Positions 35,381 through 46,859 of a stretch of 64,000 nt of DNA are shown here, one piece after another. The DNA is taken from NCBI GenBank assembly GCA_037074615.1, contig CM073524.1:18057406-18121405 (forward strand), read 5' to 3'. This DNA comes from Leucaena leucocephala (taxonomy: Eukaryota; Streptophyta; Magnoliopsida; Fabales; Fabaceae). The translations under genes were made by a program, and so were the position numbers. The notes beneath the pieces are model-generated. The model saw only the letters and a list, made by a program, of their open reading frames with translations, was not told where the DNA came from and made no database searches. Numbering within the stretch: position 1 is the first letter of the stretch; each line of letters begins with the position of its first letter.

Positions 35381-36480
35381 TGATAACCCTTCTGAATGTG
35401 AGAGTAACCAAGAAAGACACACTTGAGGGACTTAGGATCTAATTTAGAGACAGTAGGACGCATATCTCAAATAAAACACACAGGCAAAGATCTTAGGATC
35501 AATGGGAAACAAAGACTTGGAAGGAAAGAGAGTGATGTAGGGATGTGACTATCAAGAATGGAGGAGGGCATGCGATTAATGAGAAAGCAAGTAGTGGAGA
35601 CCGTAGCTGCCCAAAAGGGTTTTGGAACCTGTATTTGAAACAAAAGTGCACTGGCTACTTCTAATCAGTGGCAATTTTTTCTTTCGACAACACCAGTCTG
35701 AGTTAGTGTATCCACACAAGAAGATTGATGTAGAATTACATTTTGAAGCATGAAAGAGCGAAATGATTTAAAAAAATATTCTTTAGCATTATCATTGAGC
35801 AAGGTGTAGATAGAAGTATGGAATTGATTTTGAATTTTGGCTGTAAAGGCACGAAAGTGAGAGAAAAATTTAGGCAGATTTTTCACTAAATATAACCAAG
35901 TAGTGAGGGAATAATTGTCAACAAATATAACGAAATACTTGAAACCAGCTTTGGAATCAATTGGATATGGACCCCAAACATTGGAATGCACTAACTCAAA
36001 AGGAGACAAAGCCCGTTTATTAACTCGAGATACTAAAGGACAACAATGATGTTTAACAAAGTGACATGACTCACAATCTAATGACGATAAATATTGAAAT
36101 TGAGGATAAACCTTTTTCAAAGATGATAAAGATAAATGACCTAAACAGCAATGTGCTTCAAAATAAGGGACACAGGCAGTACAAGCCATCGCACGAGACC
36201 TCTGATCATCAAGGAAGTAATGATTGCCAAATTCGTAACCTCCATTAATAATCTTCTTTGTCATGAGATCCTGAATCAAATAGTGATGAGGATAAAATGA
36301 AATACAACAATTGAGATCATGGGTGAGTTTGCTAGGAGAAAGAAAATTAAATGTAAGGTCAAGTATATGTAACACTGAAGGTAACTGAATGGAAGGAGTA
36401 AGACTTACTATGTCAGAACTAATGACACAAGAATAAGAACTATCAGCAATGGTAATACTTGAAGGATTGGCATGAGTCAT
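35381..36480 (-). pseudogene. pol: Copia GAG-pre-integrase and integrase, catalytic Asp changed
   Basis: The frame at 35665-36480 holds the pre-integrase domain (SSITIADSSYS, LHILDLTFNFLSPSKL) and an H-H-C-C zinc finger (CLGHLSLSSLKKV, then CESCHFVKH). The catalytic core has the first Asp replaced: HSNVWGP for the family HSDVWGP. The second Asp (NDNAKEYF) and the Glu (GVVERKN) remain. The downstream part to 35381 is broken by frame changes. It would have inserted element DNA into chromosomes. Confidence 0.85.
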
Positions 36481-36720
36481 AAGTTGAGAAGAGATTACGG
36501 TTACCTGTCATGTGGCCAGTGGCACCTGAATCTATGATCTATTTAGAGGAAGAATAGACAAGATATATATCAATATTACTCCTCGCCACAAAACCACTAG
36601 CAGACGGGGTGGCATGCTTATGTAAATCAGTGTACTAGATGAATTGGGCATACGAGGCTATGTCATCATTACAATAAGATGAACCAAATTATCCTTCATA
36701 AAGCCTCAAAAGAAGATTTA
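36481..36720 (-). pseudogene. gag-pol: Copia protease start and gag tail
   Basis: The protease motif IIDSGATGHMTGN is readable on the minus strand at about 36500-36540 and is shifted one base relative to the integrase frame. Upstream, DIASYAQFI and SASGFVARSNIDI resemble the end of copia Gag. An in-frame stop precedes IIDSGAT. The remaining gag was not found. Confidence 0.7.
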
Positions 36721-37193
36721 ATGACCCGCAGACAATACTCAAGTTAAAAATACTGAATAGGATGTCACACCGAGGACAGATGACTAATGAATATTTAAAC
36801 CAAGATAAACATATCAAGGAGAACAGCAGCCATACCAGAGACCTAAATTCTAACAGCCACACCTAATGCTTAATAACAGAGAATACCATGCTCGTCACTA
36901 CGTGAATAAAAAAATAACCAACTAGCAAAGATAGTACCAATCGGGATAAAGCAACAACCAAAGGTCTCACCAAGGACCAATCAACAAAGATGTACTAAAT
37001 TAGAAATAAAAAACTTGTCTTACAGGAACAAAGGGGCTCTGAATGAATAAAACAAAGAGGACCCTGATGAGAGCGTCAGATTGTCGCAGTCCGAGCCATC
37101 AAAATAAAGTAAATTGTACCCTAGTAATATAGTATAAGGCACAACCCTATCATTCTTCTCAAGTAGCCTTTCTAAAGGAATCATAGCAAATTG
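36721..37193. other. Unassigned sequence left of the solo LTR
   Basis: No recognised element. The minus-strand open frame at 37020-37280 enters the adjoining LTR; the part outside it reads IPLERLLEKNDRVVPYTILLG with no family match I can name. The sequence continues at 40289 once the solo LTR is removed. It may be more of the copia element, another old element or low-copy DNA. Confidence 0.35.
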
Positions 37194-40100
37194 TGTAACA
37201 CCCCAATTTTCAGGCCAGAGACTTAGTAAGTAGCCTGAAATAGATATATCCCTTTGAGCAGAAGTCCCCGAAACATACATAGGGTTTTTAGGGACTAAAC
37301 TGCAAATAAGTGAAAGTCCAGGGACTTATATGTAAATAGTGGAAGTCCCTAGGGATATGATGGCAATTTATGCAAAGAAAGGGATTAAATTGCAAAAGAA
37401 AGAAAATGAAGGGACTTAAGTGCAAATATGAAAAGTATAAGGTCAAAAAGGAAAAGTAGACAAAAAGGTGGGGTCCTTAAGTGTAATTTTAGCCAAATAA
37501 AAGGGACTTAATTGAAAAGAAGAAAAGTTCCTTGGGGCTAAAGTATAATTAAAGAAAGTCAGGCCGGAAGAGGTTTGGACTGTCCGAAAGCATTTCAGTC
37601 CCAAATTTCACCAGTAGATAGAGCAAGTGATGCTCGGTAATCTGACTTAATACCAGAATTTTTCAAGACTCCAGATAGCCAGAATTGATCTGATAGTCTA
37701 AAAGTTATAAAAATTCTTATCGGATATCCTAGATTTCAGATATAAGTGAGAAAATACAGGATGATGCTTCCTGATGGGATGGATGTCAGGAAACTGACAG
37801 AATACCGATAGGAGGTCTGTAGAAAAAGTTATTCGCAAATTAGAAAATCCAGACGGGAGTGTGAGGCCTCCAGGTATCCGATAGGGAGATTTATCGGTAT
37901 TTAAAAAGGGACTGAATGAGTTCGGATGACCTCAGTCAGATGACTATTATGACTCATAGGGATGCCAGAACACAGTAGGCCAGTGTATCTGGTAAAAGGA
38001 CCCGGTGTCCGGAGATGTGTATAAACGGTACATAATAGTTAAAGTACTCGATGAACATGGGCAGGGGAAGATTCCTCGTAATGCGTGCCATAAAGGTAAT
38101 GGACCCTGAAAGGCCCAATAATGGCGCCAACAAAGGCCCAATAAGACACTTGGACTGACAGTGCAAAATTACGAAAATGCCCCTGTGTTGTATTAAAGAG
38201 TAATAGAGGAATGTAGGGCATTTTGGTCATTCTGGACAGGCCCAGAAGCCAAGGCACATACAGATAAAAGTTACTTAGAGTCAGCATATACCCTGACAGG
38301 GTATAGATGGGTGTAAGATGACGATTTTACCCTTAGGGTTAAAATAGTGCAAGAAATGGCACCCAAGGGCATTTTGGTAATTTGCCAAGGGCTGTTTCTT
38401 GGGAATCGAGCCATCAGAGTACTTGAGCTTGATCAGGATCCAAGATAACATTCCTAAAGCTCAAAAACGTAGGCCCAGTGATATGTGGGAAAAAGTGGCA
38501 TTAAAATACTATTTTAATGCTGTTTCAATAAAGTAAAGTTACTCGGTCGGCACGATAACCGAGGAGGTGATCAGATAAAGTCCTGGACTTATCTGGATAG
38601 CATTGGATGGCGTGACAGGTGCCAGTAAGATGCCACATGGTGCCAACATAGAGGAGGAAGAAAAAGTTGAGGACACGTGGCACAATCTTAGCAGGTGAGT
38701 CAGTTTATGGGAAATCGGACCGGACCGGTACTGGATTGGACTGGAACTGCTGAGTCAGCTGATGAGGTGTCCCAGAAGCTTGCAATTTCGCCATGTGACA
38801 TATGAGGTGTCCCATGAGGTGGCCTTGAGATGATGTCATGCATGATGCAGTAAAAGGAATAAAAGAAAATAGGAAATTCCGGAAAAACCAGGACCACAAG
38901 TTCATATGGCTTCAAAATTACAAGAATGCCATTGAAGGAAACTATAAATACCCCCCTTGCTCTTCATATGCCACGCCCAAGAGCCTTTAAGAGAGAGGAG
39001 GAAGTGCTAGAGAGAGAAAGTGAGAGAAAGAAAGAAAGAAAGGAAGTTCTGGCGGAGCTGGAAGCAGAATAGAGATAATAGAGTTCTGCTAAGCCTTTGA
39101 GGTAGTAACTAATCCTAGCTTTTATGTAATGGCTTTGTGATTTGTTGTGCTATTGTTTGGTTAGATTGTTGTCTTATATGTTATGCCTGAAGCTCTACTA
39201 CAATGCTATGATCATATGTTATTGAGTATGGAAGCACGCAGCATACTTATCTGTACACAATCACAAGCAAGCACTGTCACTCTGCATTACATATATTGTT
39301 ATGATTGTTGCTACTGAGATTCCCCCGAATCTCATCCCAATAAGTAAACTATTACAGGGGAGGTTGTGCCAAAGTAAATTTTGGAAATTTTAAGAGACAC
39401 TGTTATGCTGCCAAAATTATGACAAGATAAGGAGAGCAGCTGATACGTACTGTGTACGTAGGTACTGTCTAAGGAGGCTGGAAGTGAGTGGACCTAGCCG
39501 GTTCATCCAGTCTTTCCTGGGTACTTACGTAGAATGGTAGTTCTCACGGGAATTACCGAATTGGTACAAGATCAGTTGCTTTCTGAAGATGAAGCGTAGC
39601 GGTTATGCTGCCGGATTTCAGGCAGGAAAAGATGTAATAGAGATATGGGAAATTTTGTACATACCCAGATGTAAAACAACTTATTAATTAATAATAAGTG
39701 TTGTTTGGCATGTTTGACTAATATATGATGGATGTATGTATATGTTTGCAAAGTTGAACGCTGGAAATTGCCACTGTGAACAGTAACACATGGTGACAAG
39801 ATGATGTTTGATAAATAATTAAAAATAGTAAATGGATGAATAAATGTATGATATTTTTAAGGTAAATAGTAGACAGACCAAGATTCGATTTGATATATAG
39901 AATGACTCATTTGGATATCTACACATGGAGATATAAATTATCAAAGTTGAGACCAGAATGCTGGATTCAGGAGAAAAACGTTGGATGAACACTAAAGTTG
40001 TGACGTTGACTAACGTTGATTCGGTCAATGAATGTCCAACGAGTTATTTTTTCCTGAAACATAATTGAGTTAGATTCAATTATAAATTTGAACCACTTCA

Positions 40101-40283
40101 TTTTGATTTTTGTAGAATTAGTTATGATTTTTCGAAGTCAGGTCACTCACCTGGAATTTTCATAGTGAACAGTACTCGATAAGAGTAAAACTCCAGATTG
40201 AGAAATTGGACTTCAATGACCATCAAAGTGGTTCTAAATGCTACGAAATGGTCCCTAAGATGTATGAAAGTAAGGATGTTTCA
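37194..40283 (+). mobile_element. Solo chromovirus-like LTR, TSD AATTG
   Basis: Runs from TGTAACACCC to GGATGTTTCA (3090 bp) between AATTG copies at 37189-37193 and 40284-40288. TATA box at 38943, GA tract after it, GAGATT/AATCTC hairpin at 39315-39334 and TACGTAC hairpin at 39444-39460. The overlapping minus-strand ORFs at 37947-38287 and 38700-38915 are LTR sequence. Confidence 0.9.
38943..38950 (+). promoter_or_regulatory. LTR TATA box
   Basis: TATAAATA followed by CCCCCCTTGC and a GAGAGAAAG tract in the solo LTR at 37194-40283. Confidence 0.65.
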
Positions 40284-40288
40284 AATTG

Positions 40289-41226
40289 GATATCAAATTC
40301 AGTGTAAAACCTGAGTATGGAGCAAAATGGTTTTGGGTTTTTGTGGGTGCATAAATGTAAAGGTGTGGTAAAGTAAATGTTTTTGTGTTTTTGATTTGTG
40401 AAAATAGTTTATGGTGGCAGACTCTTAATGATGAAAACGTGTCTATCCTTGCTCTCAATTTATATGGAGTTTGAAATCACTAAGTCTTGAATAAAATCTC
40501 AATCGATCGATTGAGTCCAGAACCCTAATATTCTTTAAACTCCTTTGATCAAAGCTAGTTTAAAGACTATTAGTGAAATGCTAAGAATCACTTAGTGTGC
40601 AATTTAAACAGATTGTAAAGAATGCCCTCAAATGAGCGTCGATCGACTAACCCTATAATTTAAGCAATCAAACCAATTAGCAATAATCGTTGACAACCGT
40701 TCAACTAGCTTAAAATCAAATCTGAAATATTGCATTTAAACCAGCATTTAAAACATCCAAAGTAAATTACAATTGTCTAATGTGAGAATAATCAATCGAT
40801 ATTCAAAACTTGTTCATATAATGAAAACTCTATATCTAGCAGCAAACATAATATGACAAGATGCAAATTAGAATAGAAGAAACTCCCCAATTCAGTTCAT
40901 GAGCTCAAGACACGAAATCTATCACCAAGAGACTATGAGTTTAGCGTCTCATGACTCCTACTACACTGCAATCACGGTCCAGGAGTGGTGCCATGAAGAA
41001 ACTATGGAAAGATGGAGAATGGGAGTGAAGAAAATCTCTTCAAAGTGGTAGAGAAGGTGGAAGATCAGGATGAAGGTGTGAGAGTTGCCTCTTGACCTAA
41101 TTAGGTCTCCAGAAAACCGAACTCCCGCATCTGTGGCTTACTACCCCTTTTAAAGGCAAGTTGACCTAATCAGAAATGCACAGCTTCACGTCTGTCAAAT
41201 TTGGTCACGACCAGATCCATGTTTTT
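40289..41226 (-). repeat. Unclassified reversed LTR-like sequence, left part
   Basis: No ORF of note. CCCCTTTTAAAGGC near 41146 could be a reversed TATA-like signal, and a GTCACGACC motif is at 41203. Together with 46860-47229 it seems to form one sequence interrupted by the chromovirus at 41227. The left boundary and the family are unknown, and part may not belong to an LTR. Confidence 0.35.
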
Positions 41227-41897
41227 TGAAACATCCTGCCTTAGACTCCTCAGAGCACACCCGCGGAAGCTATATTAGCTGTACTGATTCGGTAATTCCC
41301 ATAGGAGCTACCATTCTACGTAAGTACCCAGGAAAGACTGGATGAACCGGCTAGGTCCACTCACTACCAGCCTCCTTAGACAGTACCTACGTACACAGTT
41401 AGCATCACATCCTTCCTCCAACCCGCCGTAATTTCAGCAGCATGACGGCGTCTCTCAGAATTCTCAAAATCTACCTCGACATAACCTCCCTGAAATGGGT
41501 TATATACGGGATGAGATTCGAGGGAATCTTAGTAGCAACAATCATAACCATATATGTAATGCAGAGTGACAGTGCTTGCTTGTGATTGTGTACAAATAAG
41601 TATGCTACGTGCTTCAATATTCAATAACATATGGTCATAGCATTGTAATAGAGCTTCAAGCATAACATATAAGACAACAATCCAACCAAACAATAGCACA
41701 GCAATCACAAAGCCATTACATACAAGCTAGGATTAGTTACTACCTGGCTAGCTCAGCAGAACTCTACTATCTCTATTCTGCTTCCAGCTCCGCCAGAACT
41801 TCCTTACTTCCCTTCTCTTTTCCTTTCCTTCTCCTTCTCTCTATTCTTTCTCTCTCACTACTCTTGCCATGCGTGAAGCAAATGAATGAAGGGGGGG

Positions 41898-41905
41898 TTT
41901 ATATA
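41898..41905 (-). promoter_or_regulatory. LTR TATA box
   Basis: Reversed TATATAAA with a following C-run, the equivalent position to the TATA boxes of the other LTRs. Confidence 0.6.
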
Positions 41906-42477
41906 GTTTTCATCAATGGCATAATCGTAATTTCCATGCCATCTGAACATGTGGTCCTGGTTTTCCCTGGAATTCCCTATTTTCTTTATTTCCTTTTACT
42001 GCATCATCAGTGCCACCTCAGAGGACACCTCAGCAGCCACCTCACCAGCACATTTTCCACATGTCAAAAATCCTGGGACACCTCATCAGCTGACTCAGCA
42101 TACTGACTCACCGGTCCAAAGTCCTGCCTCATAATGCGTGTCCTCAGCTTTATCTACTTTCTCCAGACTAGTGCCATGTGGCGACAAGGTAGGCACCCTT
42201 CACGCCACCCAATGCTATCTAGATAAGTCCCAGACTTATCTGATCACCTCCTCGGTTTTCGTGCCAACCGAGTAACTTTACTCTACTAAAAGGTCACTGA
42301 ACCACTACTTTAATGCCATGTCATCTTGTGGGTCCCATGAGGACACCTTATCAGTCCACCTCATGGTTTCCAGATAACCTTTCCTGTATCTGACCTTCCT
42401 CCCCAGTTCTATCTCTAACCGAGTAACTATCTCCTTTGGACCTTCACAACTCTTTGCCTATTCGGCTAGCACTACTT

Positions 42478-42745
42478 TAGCCACTAGTCACGATCTAGCC
42501 ATCATCTCATCGCGACATACACCTTCTGTGTTCATTAGTCGCGACCACAGCATTCGCTAGTCGCGACCACATCATTCTTTAGTCGCGACCACAACATATT
42601 CTAGTCGCGACCCCAACACTTTCTAGTCACAACCAGGCTCATATACCCATTAGTCGCGACACCACATACATATCCGTCACGACCAATCCTCTCTGCCAAT
42701 ATTAGTCGCGACCAATCTACTTCCTCATCGCGACCAAAAGTCACC
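42478..42745 (-). repeat. GTCGCGAC motif cluster in the 3' LTR
   Basis: About eleven exact or decayed copies, mostly written TTAGTCGCGACCA on the plus strand, spaced irregularly by roughly 20-50 bases (for example near 42537, 42555, 42580, 42603, 42651 and 42702). They lie in the U3 part. The other chromovirus-like LTRs of the window lack the cluster. Confidence 0.8.
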
Positions 42746-43275
42746 AATATATCTTTCTGATACTGTCTGCTTTCTTTCTTATGGACAACTCTACTGCTCT
42801 CATAAGCAGTGTCCATTCCTTTCATATCTCACCCCACAGAATCTTAGCATAATTCTGGGGTCTACCTTATCTCACTTTCTTCTTATCCTTCATCTTAAGT
42901 TCTAGAAATTCTCTTTCAATAACTCATCCCCTCTTCGGGAGTCATTGTTAATTGAAAGGCTCGACAACCCTCCATATTAGGTTATCTTACACAGGAGCCA
43001 GCCCATATCAAGCTACCTGCAGAATTCCTGGGCTTAAGACTTAGGACATTCCTCCCATTCCTCATTTTGAACCTAGGTGAACTGTTCCGATTCTGTAGGT
43101 TAAAGACTTAACTCATCTTTACATCCTGAAGGACTTAGCTCATCCCTCGGATCCTACAAAATACAGGTAAATAATCCGCCCATATCAGATTACTACCCTA
43201 GAACTACGGGTTTAGCAGCCTGCCCATATCAGACTACCTCCCAGTTCAACTAGACCCAAAAATTGGGATGTTACA

Positions 43276-43290
43276 ATTCTCCTCCCCTTT
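43276..43290 (-). promoter_or_regulatory. Polypurine tract
   Basis: On the minus strand AAAGGGGAGGAGAAT directly precedes the 3' LTR start TGTAACATCC. It would prime plus-strand synthesis. Confidence 0.8.
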
Positions 43291-44790
43291 AAGAAATTTC
43301 GTCCTCAAAATTTCAAGGGATATCTCATCTTTCCTGAAGAGAACTTCTTACTGATCTATACAGCTATATGATTCTTATAACGCAGTCATATCTATAACCA
43401 GTAAGATCATCCCTCTCTGTCTTATTCGCACTCCAGTGATGGTCTAGAGGAGCAACAGCTTGGTCCCAGACCTTCCACATGGATTCTTAGCAACTAACAT
43501 CTCTCGTTATAGTTGCTTACAGCTATCCATGTCTAACCCCTCATACAGCACCCTCATCACTAAGTTAAGACAGATTTATTATCTTACTAATTATTTCTCA
43601 TGACTCGTTATAATGACCACATTCTCTAGATCAGAAAAGAACTCTTCATCATCCACATCATCATCTAGGCATATAGTTCCTTATAGCTCAGTCGCCCTTA
43701 CAGCTATGGTTCTCCTTAACCATTCTTAGGGTCGACCTCAGGGAAATTGGAGACTCTGTCTGTGGTAGCAAACACCTTTCTGAGGGATGTCAGCATTCGT
43801 AGCGCAACCTCTTGCAAAGTGGCCTTTCTTACCATAACTGCTTCGCCCTGCTCGACACTCCCATGTGCCATGGCTCACCACTTTGACATCTCTTCTCTCC
43901 AACCTGATCTTCACCTTGATCAGACCCCTGCCTGAACTATTGCCTCTTTCTATTGCTATTGGCTTCACAACTTGAGCTACCTCCCAGAGTGCTCTTAGCC
44001 AATGCTTCTCTACCTCTTTCTCTTGATCCTAGCGAACATCAGTCGCATGGATCTCATTCATCATCTCTTACTATTTCTCTAGAGTACTCTACCCTAGGTC
44101 TACTACTTCTCTGTGATGGAATCCCGTTGCTTAGGGAACATCAGCCCATCACATCTCTAGCCTTAGGCCATGTCCTAGGCTCATTCCTAGGCAAACATCA
44201 TTCTAGGTCTTAGCTTTTCTATTCAGCCCAGCTGAATAAAACCTTTACAATGTAGATCTACTCCTAGTTATCACATGGAGGATCTACCTCATTCTAGCTC
44301 ATCATTAGGTCTCTGTATATCTTAGTTATGACCTGGGTATTGGCTAGTCGCGACTCCCTTATTCTTTATCACGACCATCTCCATCTACTCATCACGACTT
44401 GACATCTCTGTCCTTTAGTCGCGACCTAAATCCTCTCACGTCGTGACCTGGACCCCTTTGCATACTAGCCGCGCACTGCCACGTTACTTGTTGCGACCAT
44501 AGGCATCCTCACGTCGCAACCTTAACTCTTCAGTCGCGACACAAGAACTTTCTCGTCGCAACCTCAACTCTTTTATGATATACCGTCGTGACTCGAGAAC
44601 ATACTCATCGCGACCAACATTCTATCGTCGCGACCTTCACTCACATTAGTCGTGACCCGAGTGCCATTCTCACGCACTCAAGGGAAAATACTCTTTCTAA
44701 ATCAGAGCATCACTGAGCCAGAACCTTCTGTTCTGCATCAGAATCTTATACTGTGAACCAGAGTCCCTTCTGGTCTATGCCAGAACCTAT
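43291..44790 (-). pseudogene. gag: Internal region with Gag zinc-knuckle remnant
   Basis: Only one coding trace is recognisable: the frame at 43738-43968 contains YGKKGHFARGC, the latter part of a CCHC zinc knuckle (two leading Cys decayed or shifted) followed by CATNADIPQKGVCYHR. Upstream are Glu/Lys-rich fragments with stops that could be the end of Gag. The 44337-44660 stretch is a GTCGCGAC cluster, and 43300-43700 has no readable gene. The internal region is far too short for pol. Confidence 0.6.
44337..44660 (-). repeat. GTCGCGAC motif cluster in the internal leader
   Basis: About fourteen copies and decayed forms (TAGTCGCGACTCC near 44346, TAGTCGCGACCT near 44418, CAGTCGCGACAC near 44535, GTCGCGACCTTC near 44626) just after the PBS in element orientation, the same place as in the Athila-like element. 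Confidence 0.8.
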
Positions 44791-44791
44791 T

Positions 44792-44803
44792 GTTCTGATA
44801 CCA
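44792..44803 (-). promoter_or_regulatory. Primer-binding site, initiator-Met type
   Basis: On the minus strand TGGTATCAGAAC, one base from the canonical plant TGGTATCAGAGC complementary to initiator tRNA-Met, three bases after the LTR. Confidence 0.85.
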
Positions 44804-45476
44804 AAATGAAATATCCTGCCTTAGACTCCTCAGAGCACACCCGCGGAAGCTATATTAGTTGTACTGATTCAGTAATTCCCGTAGGAGCTACCATTCTACG
44901 TAAGTACCCAGGAAAGACTGGATGAACCGGCTAGGTCCACTCACTACCAGCCTCCTTAGACAGTACCTACGTACACAGTACGCATTATATCCTTCCTCCA
45001 ACCCGCCGTAATTTCAGCAACATGACGACGTCTCTCAGAATTCTCAAAATCTACCTCGACATAACCTCCCTGAAATAGGTTATATAAGGGATGAGATTCG
45101 AGGGAATCTCAGTAGCAACAATCATAACCATATATGTAATGCAGAGTGACAGTGCTTGCTTGTGATTGTGTACAAATAAGTATGCTGTGTGCTTCAATAT
45201 TCAATAACATATTATCATAGCATTGTAATAGAGCTTCAAGCATAACATATAAGACAACAATCCAACCAAACAATAGCACAGCAATCACAAAGCCATTACA
45301 TACAAGCTAGGATTAGTTACTACCTGGCTAGCTCAGCAGAACTCTACTATCTCTATTCTGCTTCCAGCTCCGCCAGAACTTCCTTACTTCCTTTCTCTCT
45401 TCCTTTCCTTCTCCTTCTCTCAATTCTTTCTCTCTCACTACTCTTGCCATTCGTGAAGCAAATGAATGAAGGGGGG

Positions 45477-45484
45477 TTTATATA
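45477..45484 (-). promoter_or_regulatory. LTR TATA box
   Basis: Reversed TATATAAA in the 5' LTR; the likely promoter of the non-autonomous element. Confidence 0.6.
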
Positions 45485-46062
45485 GTTTTCATCAACGGCA
45501 TAATCATAATTTCCATGCCATCTGAATATGTGGTCCTGGTTTTCCCTGGAATTTCATATTTTCTTTATTTCCTTTTAGTGTATCATCAGTGCCACCTCAG
45601 AGGACACCTCAGCAGCCACCTCACCAGCACATTTTCCACATGTCAAAAATCCTGGGACACCTCATCAGCTGACTCAGCATACTGACTCACCGGTCCAGAG
45701 TCCTACCTCGTAATACGTGTCCTAAGCTTTATCTGCTTTCTCCAGACTAGTGCCATATGGCGGCAAGGTAGGCACCCTTCACACCACCCAATGCTATCTA
45801 GATAAGTCCCAGACTTATCTGATCACCTCCTCGGTTTTCGTGCCAACCGAGTAACTTTACTCTACTGAAAGGTCACTGAACCACTACTTTAATGCCATGT
45901 CATCTTGTGGGTCCCATGAGGACACCTTATCAGTCCACCTCATGGTTTCCATATAACCTTTCCTGTATCTGACCTTCTTCCCCAGTTCTATCTCTAACCG
46001 GGTAACTATCTCCTTTGGACCTTCACAACTCTTGGCCCATTCGGCTAGCACTACTTTAGCCA

Positions 46063-46320
46063 CTAGTCGCGATCTAGCCATCATCTCATCGCGACATACA
46101 CCTTCTGTGTTCATTAGTCGCGACCACAGCATTCGCTGGTCGTGACCACATCATTCTTTAGTCGCGACCACAACATAATCTAGTCCCGATCCCAACACTT
46201 TCTAGTCGCAACCAGGCTCATATACCCATTAGTTGCGACACCACATACATATCCGTCACGACCAATCCTCTCTGCCAATATTAGTCGCGACCAATCTACT
46301 TCCTCGTCGTGACCAAAAGT
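46063..46320 (-). repeat. GTCGCGAC motif cluster in the 5' LTR
   Basis: The counterpart of the cluster at 42478-42745. Several copies differ between the two LTRs by single C/T or G/A changes (for example CTAGTCGCGACC near 42555 against CTGGTCGTGACC near 46137). Confidence 0.75.
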
Positions 46321-46859
46321 CACCAATACATCTTTCTCATACTGTCTGCTTTCTTTCTTATGGACAACTCTACTGCTCTCATAAGCAGTGTCCATTTCTT
46401 TCATATCTCACCCCACAGAATCTTAGCATAATTCTGGGGTCTACCTTATCTCACTTTCTTCTTATCCTTCATCTTAAGTTCTAGAAATTCTCTTTCAATA
46501 ACTCATCCCCTCTTCGGGAGTCATTGTTAATTGAAAGGCTCGACAACCCTCCATATTAGGTTATCTTACACAGGAGCCAGCCCATATCAAGCTACCTGCA
46601 GAATTCCTGGGCTTAAGACTTAGGACATTCCTCCCATTCCTCATTTTGAATCTAGGTGAACTGTTCCGATTCTGTAGGTTAAAGACTTAACTCATCTTTA
46701 CATCCTGAAGGACTTAGCTCATCCCTCGGATCCTACAAAATATAGGTAAATAATCCGCCCATATCAGATTACTACCCTAGAACTACGGGTTTAGCAGCCT
46801 ACCCATATCAGACTACCTCCCAGTTCAACTAGACCCAAAAATTGGGATGTTACATTTTT

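Larger units (their letters stand above)
32336..36720 (-). mobile_element. Reversed Ty1/copia retrotransposon, broken and incomplete
   Basis: Read on the minus strand, the order is gag tail, protease, integrase, reverse transcriptase, RNase H, then a 3' LTR-like end. This order (integrase before RT) defines Ty1/copia. Most of gag and the 5' LTR are missing. Integrase and RT have each lost a catalytic Asp. The RNase H end is present twice. No TSD found. Confidence 0.85.
41227..43275 (-). repeat. 3' LTR of the reversed chromovirus-type element
   Basis: Plus-strand ends TGAAACATCC and GGGATGTTACA, 2049 bp. It carries a reversed TATA box at 41898 and a GTCGCGAC cluster at 42478-42745. The paired LTR at 44807 matches almost base for base; visible differences include the region near 41398-41412. 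Confidence 0.9.
41227..46854 (-). mobile_element. Complete non-autonomous chromovirus-type Ty3 element, TSD TTTTT
   Basis: Two nearly identical LTRs (41227-43275 and 44807-46854) flank 1.5 kb, with TTTTT on both sides (41222-41226, 46855-46859). On the minus strand the PBS TGGTATCAGAAC follows the 5' LTR, and a PPT precedes the 3' LTR, with AGGACGAAATTTC just upstream of it as in chromovirus pol ends. No RT, RNase H or integrase is present, so it would need proteins from a relative. LTR similarity makes it the youngest element here, although LTR motifs differ at some sites. The Tekay/Del type is likely from LTR length and PBS. Confidence 0.85.
44807..46854 (-). repeat. 5' LTR of the reversed chromovirus-type element
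   Basis: 2048 bp, nearly identical to 41227-43275. It includes a GTCGCGAC cluster at about 46063-46320, a reversed TATA at 45477 and the hairpin at 45092-45111. The ORFs at 45884-46132 and 46180-46404 (minus) lie over this cluster and are duplicated in the other LTR only because the LTRs are copies. Confidence 0.9.

Noticed and set aside
36066..36248. 60-aa plus-strand ORF.
   Set aside because: Antisense shadow of the copia pre-integrase region.
42478..42745. GTCGCGAC repeats with unlike spacers resemble a CRISPR array.
   Set aside because: The repeat is only about 8-12 bases, spacing is irregular, the copies are diverged, and the context is plant retrotransposon LTRs with no cas genes.
42601..42825. 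74-aa minus-strand ORF, repeated at 46180-46404.
   Set aside because: It reads across the GTCGCGAC cluster and is duplicated only because the two LTRs are copies; no domain.
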